Shown here: piece after piece, positions 1 through 7,150 of the stretch | Layout: each line of letters opens with the position of its first letter | Numbering within the stretch: the first letter of the stretch is position 1 | Assembly (NCBI RefSeq): GCF_014645895.1 | Contig: NZ_BMMP01000009.1 | Location: forward strand, 186,001-250,000 | Direction of reading: 5' to 3' | Source of the DNA: Streptomyces daqingensis | GTDB lineage: Bacteria; Actinomycetota; Actinomycetes; Streptomycetales; Streptomycetaceae | Length of the DNA stretch: 64,000 nt | The notes under the pieces: generated by a model | What the model was told of the DNA's origin: nothing | Databases searched by the model: none | The model's input: the letters and a program-made list of their open reading frames with translations, nothing else | Made by a program: the position numbers and the translations under genes

Positions 1-952
1 CCGCACCCACAACGGTGTCCGCCAGCTGCGAATTCGGCCCCACCTCACAGCCCGCCGCGAGATGCGTCGAACCCGTCAACTGCGTCCCCGGCAGCACCGT
101 CACGTCCTGCTCGTACGACACCGTCACATCCAGCAGCACCGACGCCGGATCCACCACCGTCACACCCGCCAGCATCGCCCGCTCCAGCAGCCGCCCGTTC
201 AGCAGACGGCGCGCCTCCGCAAGCTGCACACGGTTGTTGATCCCCAGGATCTCCTGGTGGTCACCCGCCACCGACGCCCCCACCCGGTGCCCGGAACTGC
301 GCAGGATGCCGAGCACATCGGTCAGATACTCCTCGCCCTGGCTGTTGTCCGTCCGCACCTTGCCCAGAGCGTCGACCAGCAGCCGCGCGTCGAACGCGAA
401 CACCCCCGAATTGATCTCGGAGATGGCGCGCTGCGCCTCCGTGGCGTCCTTGTGCTCGACGATGTCCGTCACCGCGCCGCTGTCCGCGTCGCGCACGATG
501 CGGCCGTAACCCGTGGAATCCGGCACCTGAGCCGTCAGGACCGTGACCGCGTTGCCGTCCGCCGCATGCGTGTCCGCCAGCGCCTGGAGCGTCTCCCCGG
601 TCAGCAGCGGAGTGTCCCCGCACGTGACGACGACCGTGCCGTCCAGCGCGACACCGCTGTCGGACAGCTCCTCCAGGCCCATCCGCACCGCGTGGCCGGT
701 CCCGTTCTGCTCGTGCTGCACCGCCGTGCGCACACCGGCGTCGATCTCCGCGAGATGCGCCGTCACCTGCTCCCGGCCGTGACCGACGACCACCACGAGG
801 TGCTCCGGATCGAGACTGCGGGACGCGGCGACGACATGGCCGACGAGGGAGCGACCGCAGATGTCGTGCATGACCTTGGGTTTCGCGGACTTCATACGGG
901 TGCCCTCACCCGCTGCGAGTACGACGACGGCTGCCGGGCGGTTGGCGCTCAC
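1..952 (-). CDS. glmU: Bifunctional UDP-GlcNAc pyrophosphorylase / glucosamine-1-P acetyltransferase, 3' end cut by the window
   Basis: GlmU makes UDP-N-acetylglucosamine from glucosamine-1-phosphate in two cytoplasmic steps, supplying peptidoglycan precursors. The N-terminal nucleotidyltransferase signature LAAGEGTRMKSAKPKVMH lies at residues 12-29. Further along, the TCGDTPLL and NSGVFAFD segments are typical of the uridyltransferase domain. The frame continues to base 1 into the start of the left-handed beta-helix domain, so about 317 of the usual ~480 residues are visible and the acetyltransferase half is missing. The start is a GTG at 950-952 that puts the signature at its normal depth. 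Certain family; the only loss is the window edge. Confidence 0.95.
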   Translation of the reverse strand, partial: MSANRPAAVVVLAAGEGTRMKSAKPKVMHDICGRSLVGHVVAASRSLDPEHLVVVVGHGREQVTAHLAEIDAGVRTAVQHEQNGTGHAVRMGLEELSDSGVALDGTVVVTCGDTPLLTGETLQALADTHAADGNAVTVLTAQVPDSTGYGRIVRDADSGAVTDIVEHKDATEAQRAISEINSGVFAFDARLLVDALGKVRTDNSQGEEYLTDVLGILRSSGHRVGASVAGDHQEILGINNRVQLAEARRLLNGRLLERAMLAGVTVVDPASVLLDVTVSYEQDVTVLPGTQLTGSTHLAAGCEVGPNSQLADTVVGA

Positions 953-1094
953 GGGGGTGCCCTTCGGCTACGGGGTCAGGGGGAACACCCGCAGGATACC
1001 GGGGGGTTGCGTAAGGCCGGGATTCGCGGACACGCGAGCGGGCCCCGGGGATGTGGAGGGGCGGAACTCGAACGCGGCGGTTACGTACGGTGAG

Positions 1095-1165
1095 CTCCCG
1101 GGGGAGGATTCGAACCCCCATCATTGGCACCAAAAACCAAGGACTTGCCCTTAGTCGACCCGGGA
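1095..1165 (-). tRNA. tRNA-Gln (anticodon UUG)
   Basis: A complete cloverleaf can be drawn on the minus strand: acceptor stem TCCCGGG/CCCGGGA, D-stem GACT/AGTC, anticodon stem TTGGT/GCCAA around loop TTTTGGT (anticodon TTG), four-base variable loop, and T-arm GGGGG-TTCGAAT-CCTCC. It has T8, A14, G18-G19, A21, T33 and the U1-A72 pair typical of tRNA-Gln. The discriminator is G and CCA is not encoded. The D-loop is short. The 5' end overlaps the stop codon of the neighbouring protein gene by 15 bases. Confidence 0.93.
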
Positions 1166-1867
1166 AGGATCTTGCACCCGATCCCCCGTCTCGGGTTCTC
1201 GGACTCCACATACTATGCCCGACCACCAGCCCTCGATGCGACGGTACAGATCGGCCCCCTGCAGGACCCGTACGACGAGGCAGCCGCGGTAGGCGGCGCC
1301 CACGTTCTTGCGGACGGTCTTCGGGTTGTGCCTTTTGAGTGTCGTCTTCCCGAAGTCGGCCACTTCCCGTCCGACGAGATCCGCCCAGAAGCGCTCCGCG
1401 GCGCTCACGTCCGCCGACTCATGGATCATGACCGAGAATCGCAGGCGAGCGGGTGCCACCTCCAGGAGTCCGAGCCAGGCGAGGTAGACCTTGATCATGT
1501 CCGGGTCGCTGTTGACGAAGGTGACAGATTCGCTGAAGCGGTAGGACTTGCTCTTGGTGCCCTCGGCCCAGTAGAGAGCCACTCCCACGACGAACAGATC
1601 TCGCGGCGAGAGCCGGCCGAGTTCCGCGGCCGCTTGTGCCACCGTCCTTTCGCGGGCGAGATCCCGCTCATGCCTGTAGGGGCCCCATCTCGCCTCGGCC
1701 ATCATCCGGGCCCGTGCCACGGAGGGCTTCGGAGCCGGCAGATCGCGCACCCACAGGGAGACCGAGCTCTTGGCCACCCCCAGTTCCGCGACGATCTCGT
1801 CGTACGTCTTGCCGGCCTGCCGCAGCTCCCGAGCGCGGGCCTTCAGTTCGGGTTTCGCCTGCACCAT
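1151..1867 (-). CDS. Conserved actinobacterial protein: N-terminal helix-turn-helix plus LAGLIDADG-like region
   Basis: A 238-residue protein. Residues 7-40 form a resolvase-type helix-turn-helix (ARELRQAGKTYDEIVAELGV, then SKSSVSLWVRD). The C-terminal half carries VVGVALYWAEGTKS, FVNSDPDMIK and TTLKRHNPKTVRKN, a pattern I associate with LAGLIDADG-like proteins that are common but uncharacterised in Streptomyces. Enzyme activity is not established. A GGAGG box precedes the ATG at 1867. Homologs, as I recall them, end near the GWWSGIV segment; here about 19 more codons run on and stop inside the downstream tRNA-Gln. It could be a DNA-binding regulator or a remnant of a homing-type element. Confidence 0.75.
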   Translation of the reverse strand: MVQAKPELKARARELRQAGKTYDEIVAELGVAKSSVSLWVRDLPAPKPSVARARMMAEARWGPYRHERDLARERTVAQAAAELGRLSPRDLFVVGVALYWAEGTKSKSYRFSESVTFVNSDPDMIKVYLAWLGLLEVAPARLRFSVMIHESADVSAAERFWADLVGREVADFGKTTLKRHNPKTVRKNVGAAYRGCLVVRVLQGADLYRRIEGWWSGIVCGVREPETGDRVQDPSRVD

Positions 1868-2067
1868 GACGGCAGCCTCCGTGCAGGCCGAACCGTGTGG
1901 GGGCGAGTTGGAGGGTTATTCACCAGTTCGAGTAGGGAAATTGCGTTTCCATTGCGATGTCGCCCCTGTCCTGGCTGTGCGACGGAGTGTTCGGGTTCTG
2001 TGGCGGAATGGACGGTTCCTCGGTGGAGGCGGGAAAACGCCCGGCGGCCGGTCGTACGCTGGGCCGT

Positions 2068-3528
2068 ATGACCGAGACGGGGGAGAGCCGGGCGGCGGTC
2101 GGCGGGCCTTGGTGGTGGGAGCGCCGCAGGAGCATGGCGCTGGACGTCGTCCTGGCTGCGGCGTCGTCGGCGGAGTGCGGTGTCCAGGGGGTCGGTTTCG
2201 CGGAGTCGGCCGGGCTGCCGGCCGCGGCGGGTGTGGTGCTGGGGGTTCTGGCCGGGGCGACGCTGGTGCTGCGCAGGCGGTGGCCGGTGGCTGTCGTGCT
2301 GGTCTCGGTGGCCGTGTCTCCGGCGGAGATGGGACTGCTGCTGGGTTTCGTCGGGCTCTACAGCCTGGCGGTGGCCGACGTGCCGCGCCGCATCCTGGTG
2401 CTGCTGACGGGCATGCAGGCCGCTGCGGGCGTGGTCATCACGCTGATACGCATGCATCAGAGCATCGGGCAGGACCGCGGGTTCAACCCGCCGGCGTGGT
2501 TCATTCCGCTGATGTCCCTGGCCCTGGCTCTGGTGCTGACAGCGCCGCCGGTGCTGATGGGCCTGTACGTGGGGGCGCGGCGGCGGCTTGTGGAGTCGCT
2601 GCGGGAGCGGGCGGACGGTCTGGCGCGCGAGTTGGCGCTGCTGGCGGACCGGGCGGAGGAGCGTGCCGAGTGGGCGCGCAACGAGGAGCGGACCCGTATC
2701 GCGCGGGAGATGCACGACGTGGTGGCTCACCGGGTGAGTCTGATGGTGGTGCATTCGGCGGCGTTGCAGGCGGTGGCGCTGAAGGATCCGGAGAAGGCTT
2801 CGAAGAACGCCGCGCTGGTGGGGGACATGGGGCGGCAGGCGCTGACGGAGCTGCGGACGATGCTCGGGGTGCTGCGTTCTCCGGAGGGCGGGCAGGCGGG
2901 CCTTCCGGGGCAGCAGGGCCGTGCGGGGGAGGGCGGTGTGTCGGAGCGGCTGGCGGAGTTCGCGGTGGCGGCGGCCGGGTCGTCGAAGGCGGGGGATGCC
3001 GGCCCGGCGGGGGGTTCGGGCGGTGGTTCCGCGTCGGGTGGTCCGGCGTCGAACGGTGGGTCCGTGTCACGCGGTTCCGGGGGGCCGGGCGTCCGGGAGG
3101 ACGGGGGGCCTTGCCTGGAGGAGCTGGAGGCCCTGGTCGGGCAGTCGCGTGAGGCGGGGATGTCCGTGGAGTTCTCGGTGGACGGTGCGGGTGCCTCCCG
3201 TGGTTACGGGCCGGGTGTGGAGCAGACGGCGTTCCGGGTGGTGCAGGAGGCGCTGACGAACGTCCACAAGCATGCGTCGGGTGCCCGTACCCGGGTGCGG
3301 CTCGCGCACCGTGAGGGGGAGGTCGCGGTGCAGGTGGAGAACGAGCGGCCGCAGGACGGCGGGGACGCGGCGGGTGCGGGGCTGCCGAGCGGGGGGAACG
3401 GCCTGGTGGGGATGAAGGAGCGGGTGGCGGCGCTGGGCGGGGGTTTCGTTTCGGGTCCGACGGATTCGGGGGGGTTCCGGGTGTCGGCGGTGATTCCGGC
3501 GCGTGGGCCGGAGGCGCGGCGGCGGTAG
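2068..3528 (+). CDS. Two-component sensor histidine kinase (HisKA_3 / NarL-type), orphan
   Basis: Membrane sensor kinase of 486 residues. Several hydrophobic helices fill roughly residues 15-165. A short coiled segment is followed by the dimerisation/phosphoacceptor helix ERTRIAREMHDVVAHRVSLM, with the phosphorylatable His at residue 216. A low-complexity Gly/Ser linker separates this from an HATPase_c domain (QEALTNVHKHA N-box; GGNGLVGMKERV G-box). I chose the ATG at 2068 because a TACGCT -10-like box lies 8 bases upstream, suggesting a leaderless transcript; an in-frame ATG at 1957 exists but adds unlikely sequence. No response regulator gene lies next to it: the downstream gene is on the other strand. 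Confidence 0.88.
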   Translation: MTETGESRAAVGGPWWWERRRSMALDVVLAAASSAECGVQGVGFAESAGLPAAAGVVLGVLAGATLVLRRRWPVAVVLVSVAVSPAEMGLLLGFVGLYSLAVADVPRRILVLLTGMQAAAGVVITLIRMHQSIGQDRGFNPPAWFIPLMSLALALVLTAPPVLMGLYVGARRRLVESLRERADGLARELALLADRAEERAEWARNEERTRIAREMHDVVAHRVSLMVVHSAALQAVALKDPEKASKNAALVGDMGRQALTELRTMLGVLRSPEGGQAGLPGQQGRAGEGGVSERLAEFAVAAAGSSKAGDAGPAGGSGGGSASGGPASNGGSVSRGSGGPGVREDGGPCLEELEALVGQSREAGMSVEFSVDGAGASRGYGPGVEQTAFRVVQEALTNVHKHASGARTRVRLAHREGEVAVQVENERPQDGGDAAGAGLPSGGNGLVGMKERVAALGGGFVSGPTDSGGFRVSAVIPARGPEARRR

Positions 3529-3560
3529 CGCCGGGGGTGGGCCGGCCGGGTGCGGCGGTC

Positions 3561-4076
3561 TCAGGCGGGGCGTGTGCTCTCGCGTGTGAGGCGCTGGGGC
3601 CGCGTGCCGGTGAGGAGTGCCGAGAGGGCGGTGTCGAAGTCGCGGCCGAGGTACCAGTCGCCGGTGTGGTCGAGGCTGTAGACGCGTCCGTCGGTGTCGA
3701 TGGCGAGGAGGGCGGCGTCGGGTCCGTCGGTGCCGAGGGGGCAGATCGCGGTGTCGAGGGCGCGGCCGAGGTCGGCGAGGGTGCGGGCGGCGTGGAGGGC
3801 GAGCAGGGGGTCGATGCGTAGGCTGCTCGGGGCGATCTGGGTGCCGGGGCCGGTGGGGTCGATGGGGAGGTTGCCGAATTCGGCCCAGACTTCGACGGCG
3901 GCGGCGCTGACGGAGTGCTGGTGGCCGCCGGGGGTGGTGTGGCCGCGGAGGGCGTCGGCCCACTGTTCCGCCTGCAGCATGTTCCAGCGGCCGGGTTCCC
4001 ATCCTGCGGTGCGCAGGGCGTCGTCCACGGCGATGGGGAAGCGGGTGGCCGAGGTGCGCGATCGGGGTGGGCTCAC
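3561..4076 (-). CDS. SUKH-3 domain protein (immunity-protein family)
   Basis: A 171-residue soluble protein with the look of the SUKH-3 family (VDDALRTAGWEPGRW near the N-terminus, the IAPSSLRIDP segment, and LLAIDTDGRVYSLDHTGDWY in the C-terminal half). SUKH proteins are known as immunity proteins for polymorphic toxins, including deaminases. The GTG start at 4074-4076 overlaps the TGA of the upstream deaminase gene by four bases (GTGA), so the two are almost certainly translationally coupled. That pairing supports a toxin/neutraliser relationship, but the deaminase has no obvious export signal, so the pair may act inside the cell. Family call is good; function is inferred. Confidence 0.82.
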   Translation of the reverse strand: MSPPRSRTSATRFPIAVDDALRTAGWEPGRWNMLQAEQWADALRGHTTPGGHQHSVSAAAVEVWAEFGNLPIDPTGPGTQIAPSSLRIDPLLALHAARTLADLGRALDTAICPLGTDGPDAALLAIDTDGRVYSLDHTGDWYLGRDFDTALSALLTGTRPQRLTRESTRPA

Positions 4077-4726
4077 GTCGTGGCCTCGGCGGCGGCAGCG
4101 GGGTCGACGGGGCGTACGCCGAAGTGGGCGAGGAGGGCCGCGCAGGTGCGGCAGGGGGGTGCGTAGCGGCCGTGCAGGGGGTCGCCGTCCTCGCGGATGT
4201 GGCGTGCGGTGATCTTGGAGTGTTTGAGGGCGCGCCGGGCTTCGCTGTGGGTGATCTGGCGGGGTTTGACGGTGGTCCTGCGGTGGGTGCGTTTGGCGGT
4301 GCGGGTGTCCTCGGCGGAGGTGAGGAAGCGGGAGAGCAGGACGGTTTCGGGGCAGCGGCCGGTGTGGCGGGTGCGGTGTTCGGTGGCGAGGGTGTCGAGG
4401 AAGTCCTGGACGAGGGGGTGGGGTGCGGGTCCCTGGTCGCCTTTGTGTGCGGTGGAGGTGAGGGTCTGGCCGCGTACGGAGAGGGCGGCCGCGATGGCGG
4501 GGAGGATGCCGTCGCGGCGGTGCTGGAGCGGGGGTGCGTGGTCGTCGCCTGTGGCGGTCCAGCCGAGGCGGGGGTCGGCCGGGGCGGTGCCGGGCGCGGC
4601 TGCGGCGCCGGTCGCGGTGGGTGTGCCGGCGGGGGAGGGCCCGGTGTAGGGCGGTCCCGCGGGGGGCGGTCCGGGTTGCGGCGGCGTGGACTGCAGCCGT
4701 GCGGAGCGCAGCGGTGCGGTGTTCAT
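4073..4726 (-). CDS. YwqJ-type putative nucleic-acid deaminase
   Basis: A 217-residue protein with a Pro/Gly/Ala-rich N-terminus (about 1-65) and a C-terminal deaminase-like domain (about 90-205). The zinc/active-site pattern expected of this fold is visible: C125-P-E127 (CxE) and P191-C192-R-T-C195 (PCxxC). This matches the YwqJ-like branch of the toxin deaminases described in bacterial polymorphic toxin systems. The start is the ATG at 4724-4726, preceded by GGAGG nine bases away; a longer in-frame extension upstream lacks a ribosome site. It is the first gene of a two-gene operon with the SUKH-3 gene. No signal peptide or secretion marker is seen. The substrate is unknown. Confidence 0.78.
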   Translation of the reverse strand: MNTAPLRSARLQSTPPQPGPPPAGPPYTGPSPAGTPTATGAAAAPGTAPADPRLGWTATGDDHAPPLQHRRDGILPAIAAALSVRGQTLTSTAHKGDQGPAPHPLVQDFLDTLATEHRTRHTGRCPETVLLSRFLTSAEDTRTAKRTHRRTTVKPRQITHSEARRALKHSKITARHIREDGDPLHGRYAPPCRTCAALLAHFGVRPVDPAAAAEATT

Positions 4727-4944
4727 GTGGTGATTCCTCCCCGCACGGCCCTTTCTGCCGTTTGTGTCGTGTGTGTCGCCTGCGTGTGGCGCCAAGTATG
4801 CAGTGTGGGCGTCGAGTCGATCATGTCGCGTCGTATGTCATGGAGTTGTGACGGTTTCCGACGTGGTGTGGAACAGGGGTGGTGGTTCCGCGGAGCGGGA
4901 GCCAGCATGCGCGGTACGTCCAACCTCGAGGCAGGAGTCCGGTA

Positions 4945-5805
4945 ATGCTCAGCACCTCTATACGGCGTCGCGATGCTCGTGACCGTCACACTCGAACGTG
5001 TGGTCGGAGTGGTAGTGCTCTGTCCGCGCGTGTGCGGCGCGCCGTCGGGGTCGCGGTGAGCGTGCCGGTGCTGGCCGTCTCCGTGGTGGCCTGCGGGGCG
5101 GGTTCGGACGGTGCGGGGGACGGCGGGAAGAAGGACGGCAGCCGGGAGGAGCGCGGTTCCGGCGGTTCGGGCTCGGGCGGTTCGGCCGGGCAGGGCGGTA
5201 GCGGTTCCGGCGGGGGAGGGGCCGCGGAGGAGAAACGGCTCGCTTCCGCGCTGCTGAAGTCGGGGGATGTGAAGGGGTACCGGGTGCAGCGCAGCAAGAA
5301 GGACGCGCTCCCCGCGCAGAGCACCGTGGAGTCGTACGAGCGGAAGTGCTCGGCTGTCACCGACGTGATGGACTCGGACCCCGTGCGGGCCCGTACCGCG
5401 TACATCAACGGCGTGCTGCAGAAGGGCTCTTCGCCTTCGGCGGGCGGTGCGGTGCAGCAGGTGCTGCTGGCTTCGTACGGGAAGGGCGAGGCCGAGGCGT
5501 GGCTGTCCGATCTGAAGAGGGCGCTGGGCGGCTGCAAGTCCTTCACCGCCAAGGACGGTGCGGGGGACAAGGTGCGGCTGACCGCGTCCCGGGGGCCGGT
5601 GGGCGTGGTGGGGGACGATTCGGTGGAGTTCACGCTGCGCGTGAAGCAGCAGAGCGATTCGCCGCTGGTCTTCACGGTCGTCCGGACCGGCGGCAGGACG
5701 GCCACGTTCATGTCGATCTCGCTCTCGGGGAAGCCGCAGCCCGTGGAGAAGGCCCTCGCGGTGAAGCAGCACCAGAAGCTGGCGGCGCTCGGCGGGGGCC
5801 GCTGA
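4945..5805 (+). CDS. Secreted lipoprotein, PknH-extracellular-like
   Basis: A 286-residue exported protein. An Arg-rich start and hydrophobic stretch (about 33-49) end in the lipobox VVAC with Cys50 as the lipidation site. A Gly/Ser-rich tether of about 45 residues follows. The mature part begins LASALLKSGDVKGYRV and has two further cysteines (ERKC and GGCKSF) that could form a disulfide, a layout seen in extracellular sensor domains of the PknH type. A GGAG box precedes the ATG. It is divergent from the deaminase/SUKH-3 operon with 218 bp between starts. No function is known; the ligand-binding role is a guess from the fold resemblance. Confidence 0.75.
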   Translation: MLSTSIRRRDARDRHTRTCGRSGSALSARVRRAVGVAVSVPVLAVSVVACGAGSDGAGDGGKKDGSREERGSGGSGSGGSAGQGGSGSGGGGAAEEKRLASALLKSGDVKGYRVQRSKKDALPAQSTVESYERKCSAVTDVMDSDPVRARTAYINGVLQKGSSPSAGGAVQQVLLASYGKGEAEAWLSDLKRALGGCKSFTAKDGAGDKVRLTASRGPVGVVGDDSVEFTLRVKQQSDSPLVFTVVRTGGRTATFMSISLSGKPQPVEKALAVKQHQKLAALGGGR

Positions 5806-6122
5806 CGGCGACCGACGGCGGCAGCCTCGGGGCGGGGCGCGCTCCGGCCCGCTCCTCTCCGCACTGATTCGCGACCGCCCGCCCTGGTCCGGACGCCGGT
5901 GCGGTCTGGCCGGGGTCCGCGTCCGGTCCCGGCGGGGTTTCGGGGTTCGTCGCCGATGCCCGTCCGCCCGCTGCTTGTCCGTCCGTGTCCGGATCGGGCG
6001 CCTGGAGCCGCGCGGAGGTCCCGGCGGGCCGGGGGCCGGGGCGTCCCCGGGCGGTGCTGAGCTCTCGCCCTACCGCATAGGCTGTGACGAGTCAGCCGGA
6101 CGTGCAGCAGGGGGCCAAAGCC
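5806..6122. other. Intergenic, 317 bp
   Basis: No convincing gene. A TAGGCT -10-like box lies at about 6078-6083 just before a GTG at 6084 that is in frame with the next gene, so a leaderless transcript starting near 6084 is possible. No clear -35 element or operator is seen. Confidence 0.4.
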
Positions 6123-7121
6123 ATGACGACAGGTCGGCTCGGGCTGGGGGCGCCTAGCGGTTCCCAGGGCTCGGGGATCGCCGCGCCACCGAACCGGGCT
6201 TACGCCGGGCAGGTCGTGAACTTCCCCGATCCGGTGCGTGCCGCCCGCCATCCGGGAGGGGTGCGGGTGGACGAGCACGGCCTGCCCGACTTCTCGCCGT
6301 ACGCGCGTGCCGCCGCCGAGATCGCGGAGCCGCCCGAGGGTTTCGGCGGCGACGAACTGCGCCTGACGGACTACGTCTCGGCTAACGCCGCTCTGCACGC
6401 CGCCGGGCACGAACTGTGGGCCGACCTCCCGCCCGTGGCCACGCCGCACGGCTGGACGTGGCACCACGTCGCCTCGGGGCGGCGCATGGAGCTGGTGCCC
6501 GTGGAGGTCAAGGCGCTGCTGCGGCATCACGGCGGCCTGGCGGCGGCTGCCGTCGATCACGGGAAGACGGGGACGCGGCCTCTGCAGGACACCCGGCCCG
6601 TGCACTTCGCGGTGCCGCACGGACCGGCGGTGAGCGAGTCGCAGGTGCTGGAGGTCGAGGAGCGGCTGGGGTACCGGCTGCCGGGCGCGTACCGCTCCTT
6701 CCTGAAGGCGGCGGGCGGCTGCGCGCCCCGGGGCGTGGCCCTGGACGCGGAGCTGGGGCTGCTGGTGGACCAGCCGTTCTTCACGGTGCGCGAGGACGCG
6801 GCCGTCAACGACGTGGTCTACGTCAACAAGTGCCTGCGCGACCACTTCACGAAGGACTTCCTCGGTGTGGGGTTCGTGCAGGGCGGGCTGCTCGCCGTGA
6901 AGGTGAAGGGCGAGGCCGCCGGCTCGGTGTGGTTCTGCCCGTTCGACGACGTACGGGACAGGGACGGGCTCCAGGTGCAGGAGCGGACGGAGCGGCTGCT
7001 GCGTCCGTGCGGTGCCGACTTCGACGAGTTCCTGCTGCGGCTGGCCGGCAGTCCGCCGGAGCTGGAGACCGTGGCGAACCTCATGGTGGACGGCGGCTTC
7101 GCACGTGCCGTCCAGCTCTGA
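6123..7121 (+). CDS. Fusion protein: WHH-type HNH/EndoVII nuclease domain joined to a SUKH (SMI1/KNR4) domain
   Basis: A 332-residue protein with two recognisable parts. Residues of about 55-140 contain GLPDFSPYARAAAEI, TDYVSANAA, the signature HGWTWHHVASGRRMELVP and LLRHHGG. This is the layout of WHH nucleases of the HNH/Endonuclease VII superfamily, known as toxin tips. From about residue 165 (VSESQVLEVEERLGYRLPGA) to 310 the sequence is a SUKH-1/SMI1-KNR4 domain, the usual immunity partner. Having both in one chain is unusual. The ATG at 6123 follows a GGGGG stretch; a GTG at 6084 is an alternative leaderless start. Only 29 bp separate it from the next gene, so they are probably co-transcribed. 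No signal peptide is seen. Confidence 0.78.
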   Translation: MTTGRLGLGAPSGSQGSGIAAPPNRAYAGQVVNFPDPVRAARHPGGVRVDEHGLPDFSPYARAAAEIAEPPEGFGGDELRLTDYVSANAALHAAGHELWADLPPVATPHGWTWHHVASGRRMELVPVEVKALLRHHGGLAAAAVDHGKTGTRPLQDTRPVHFAVPHGPAVSESQVLEVEERLGYRLPGAYRSFLKAAGGCAPRGVALDAELGLLVDQPFFTVREDAAVNDVVYVNKCLRDHFTKDFLGVGFVQGGLLAVKVKGEAAGSVWFCPFDDVRDRDGLQVQERTERLLRPCGADFDEFLLRLAGSPPELETVANLMVDGGFARAVQL

Positions 7122-7150
7122 GGGTGACGTGAGGGTGGGGTGAGAACGCG

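Noticed and set aside
1957..2067. Upstream in-frame start for the sensor kinase
   Set aside because: The extension is hydrophilic, has no ribosome site, and a better start with a -10-like box lies at 2068.
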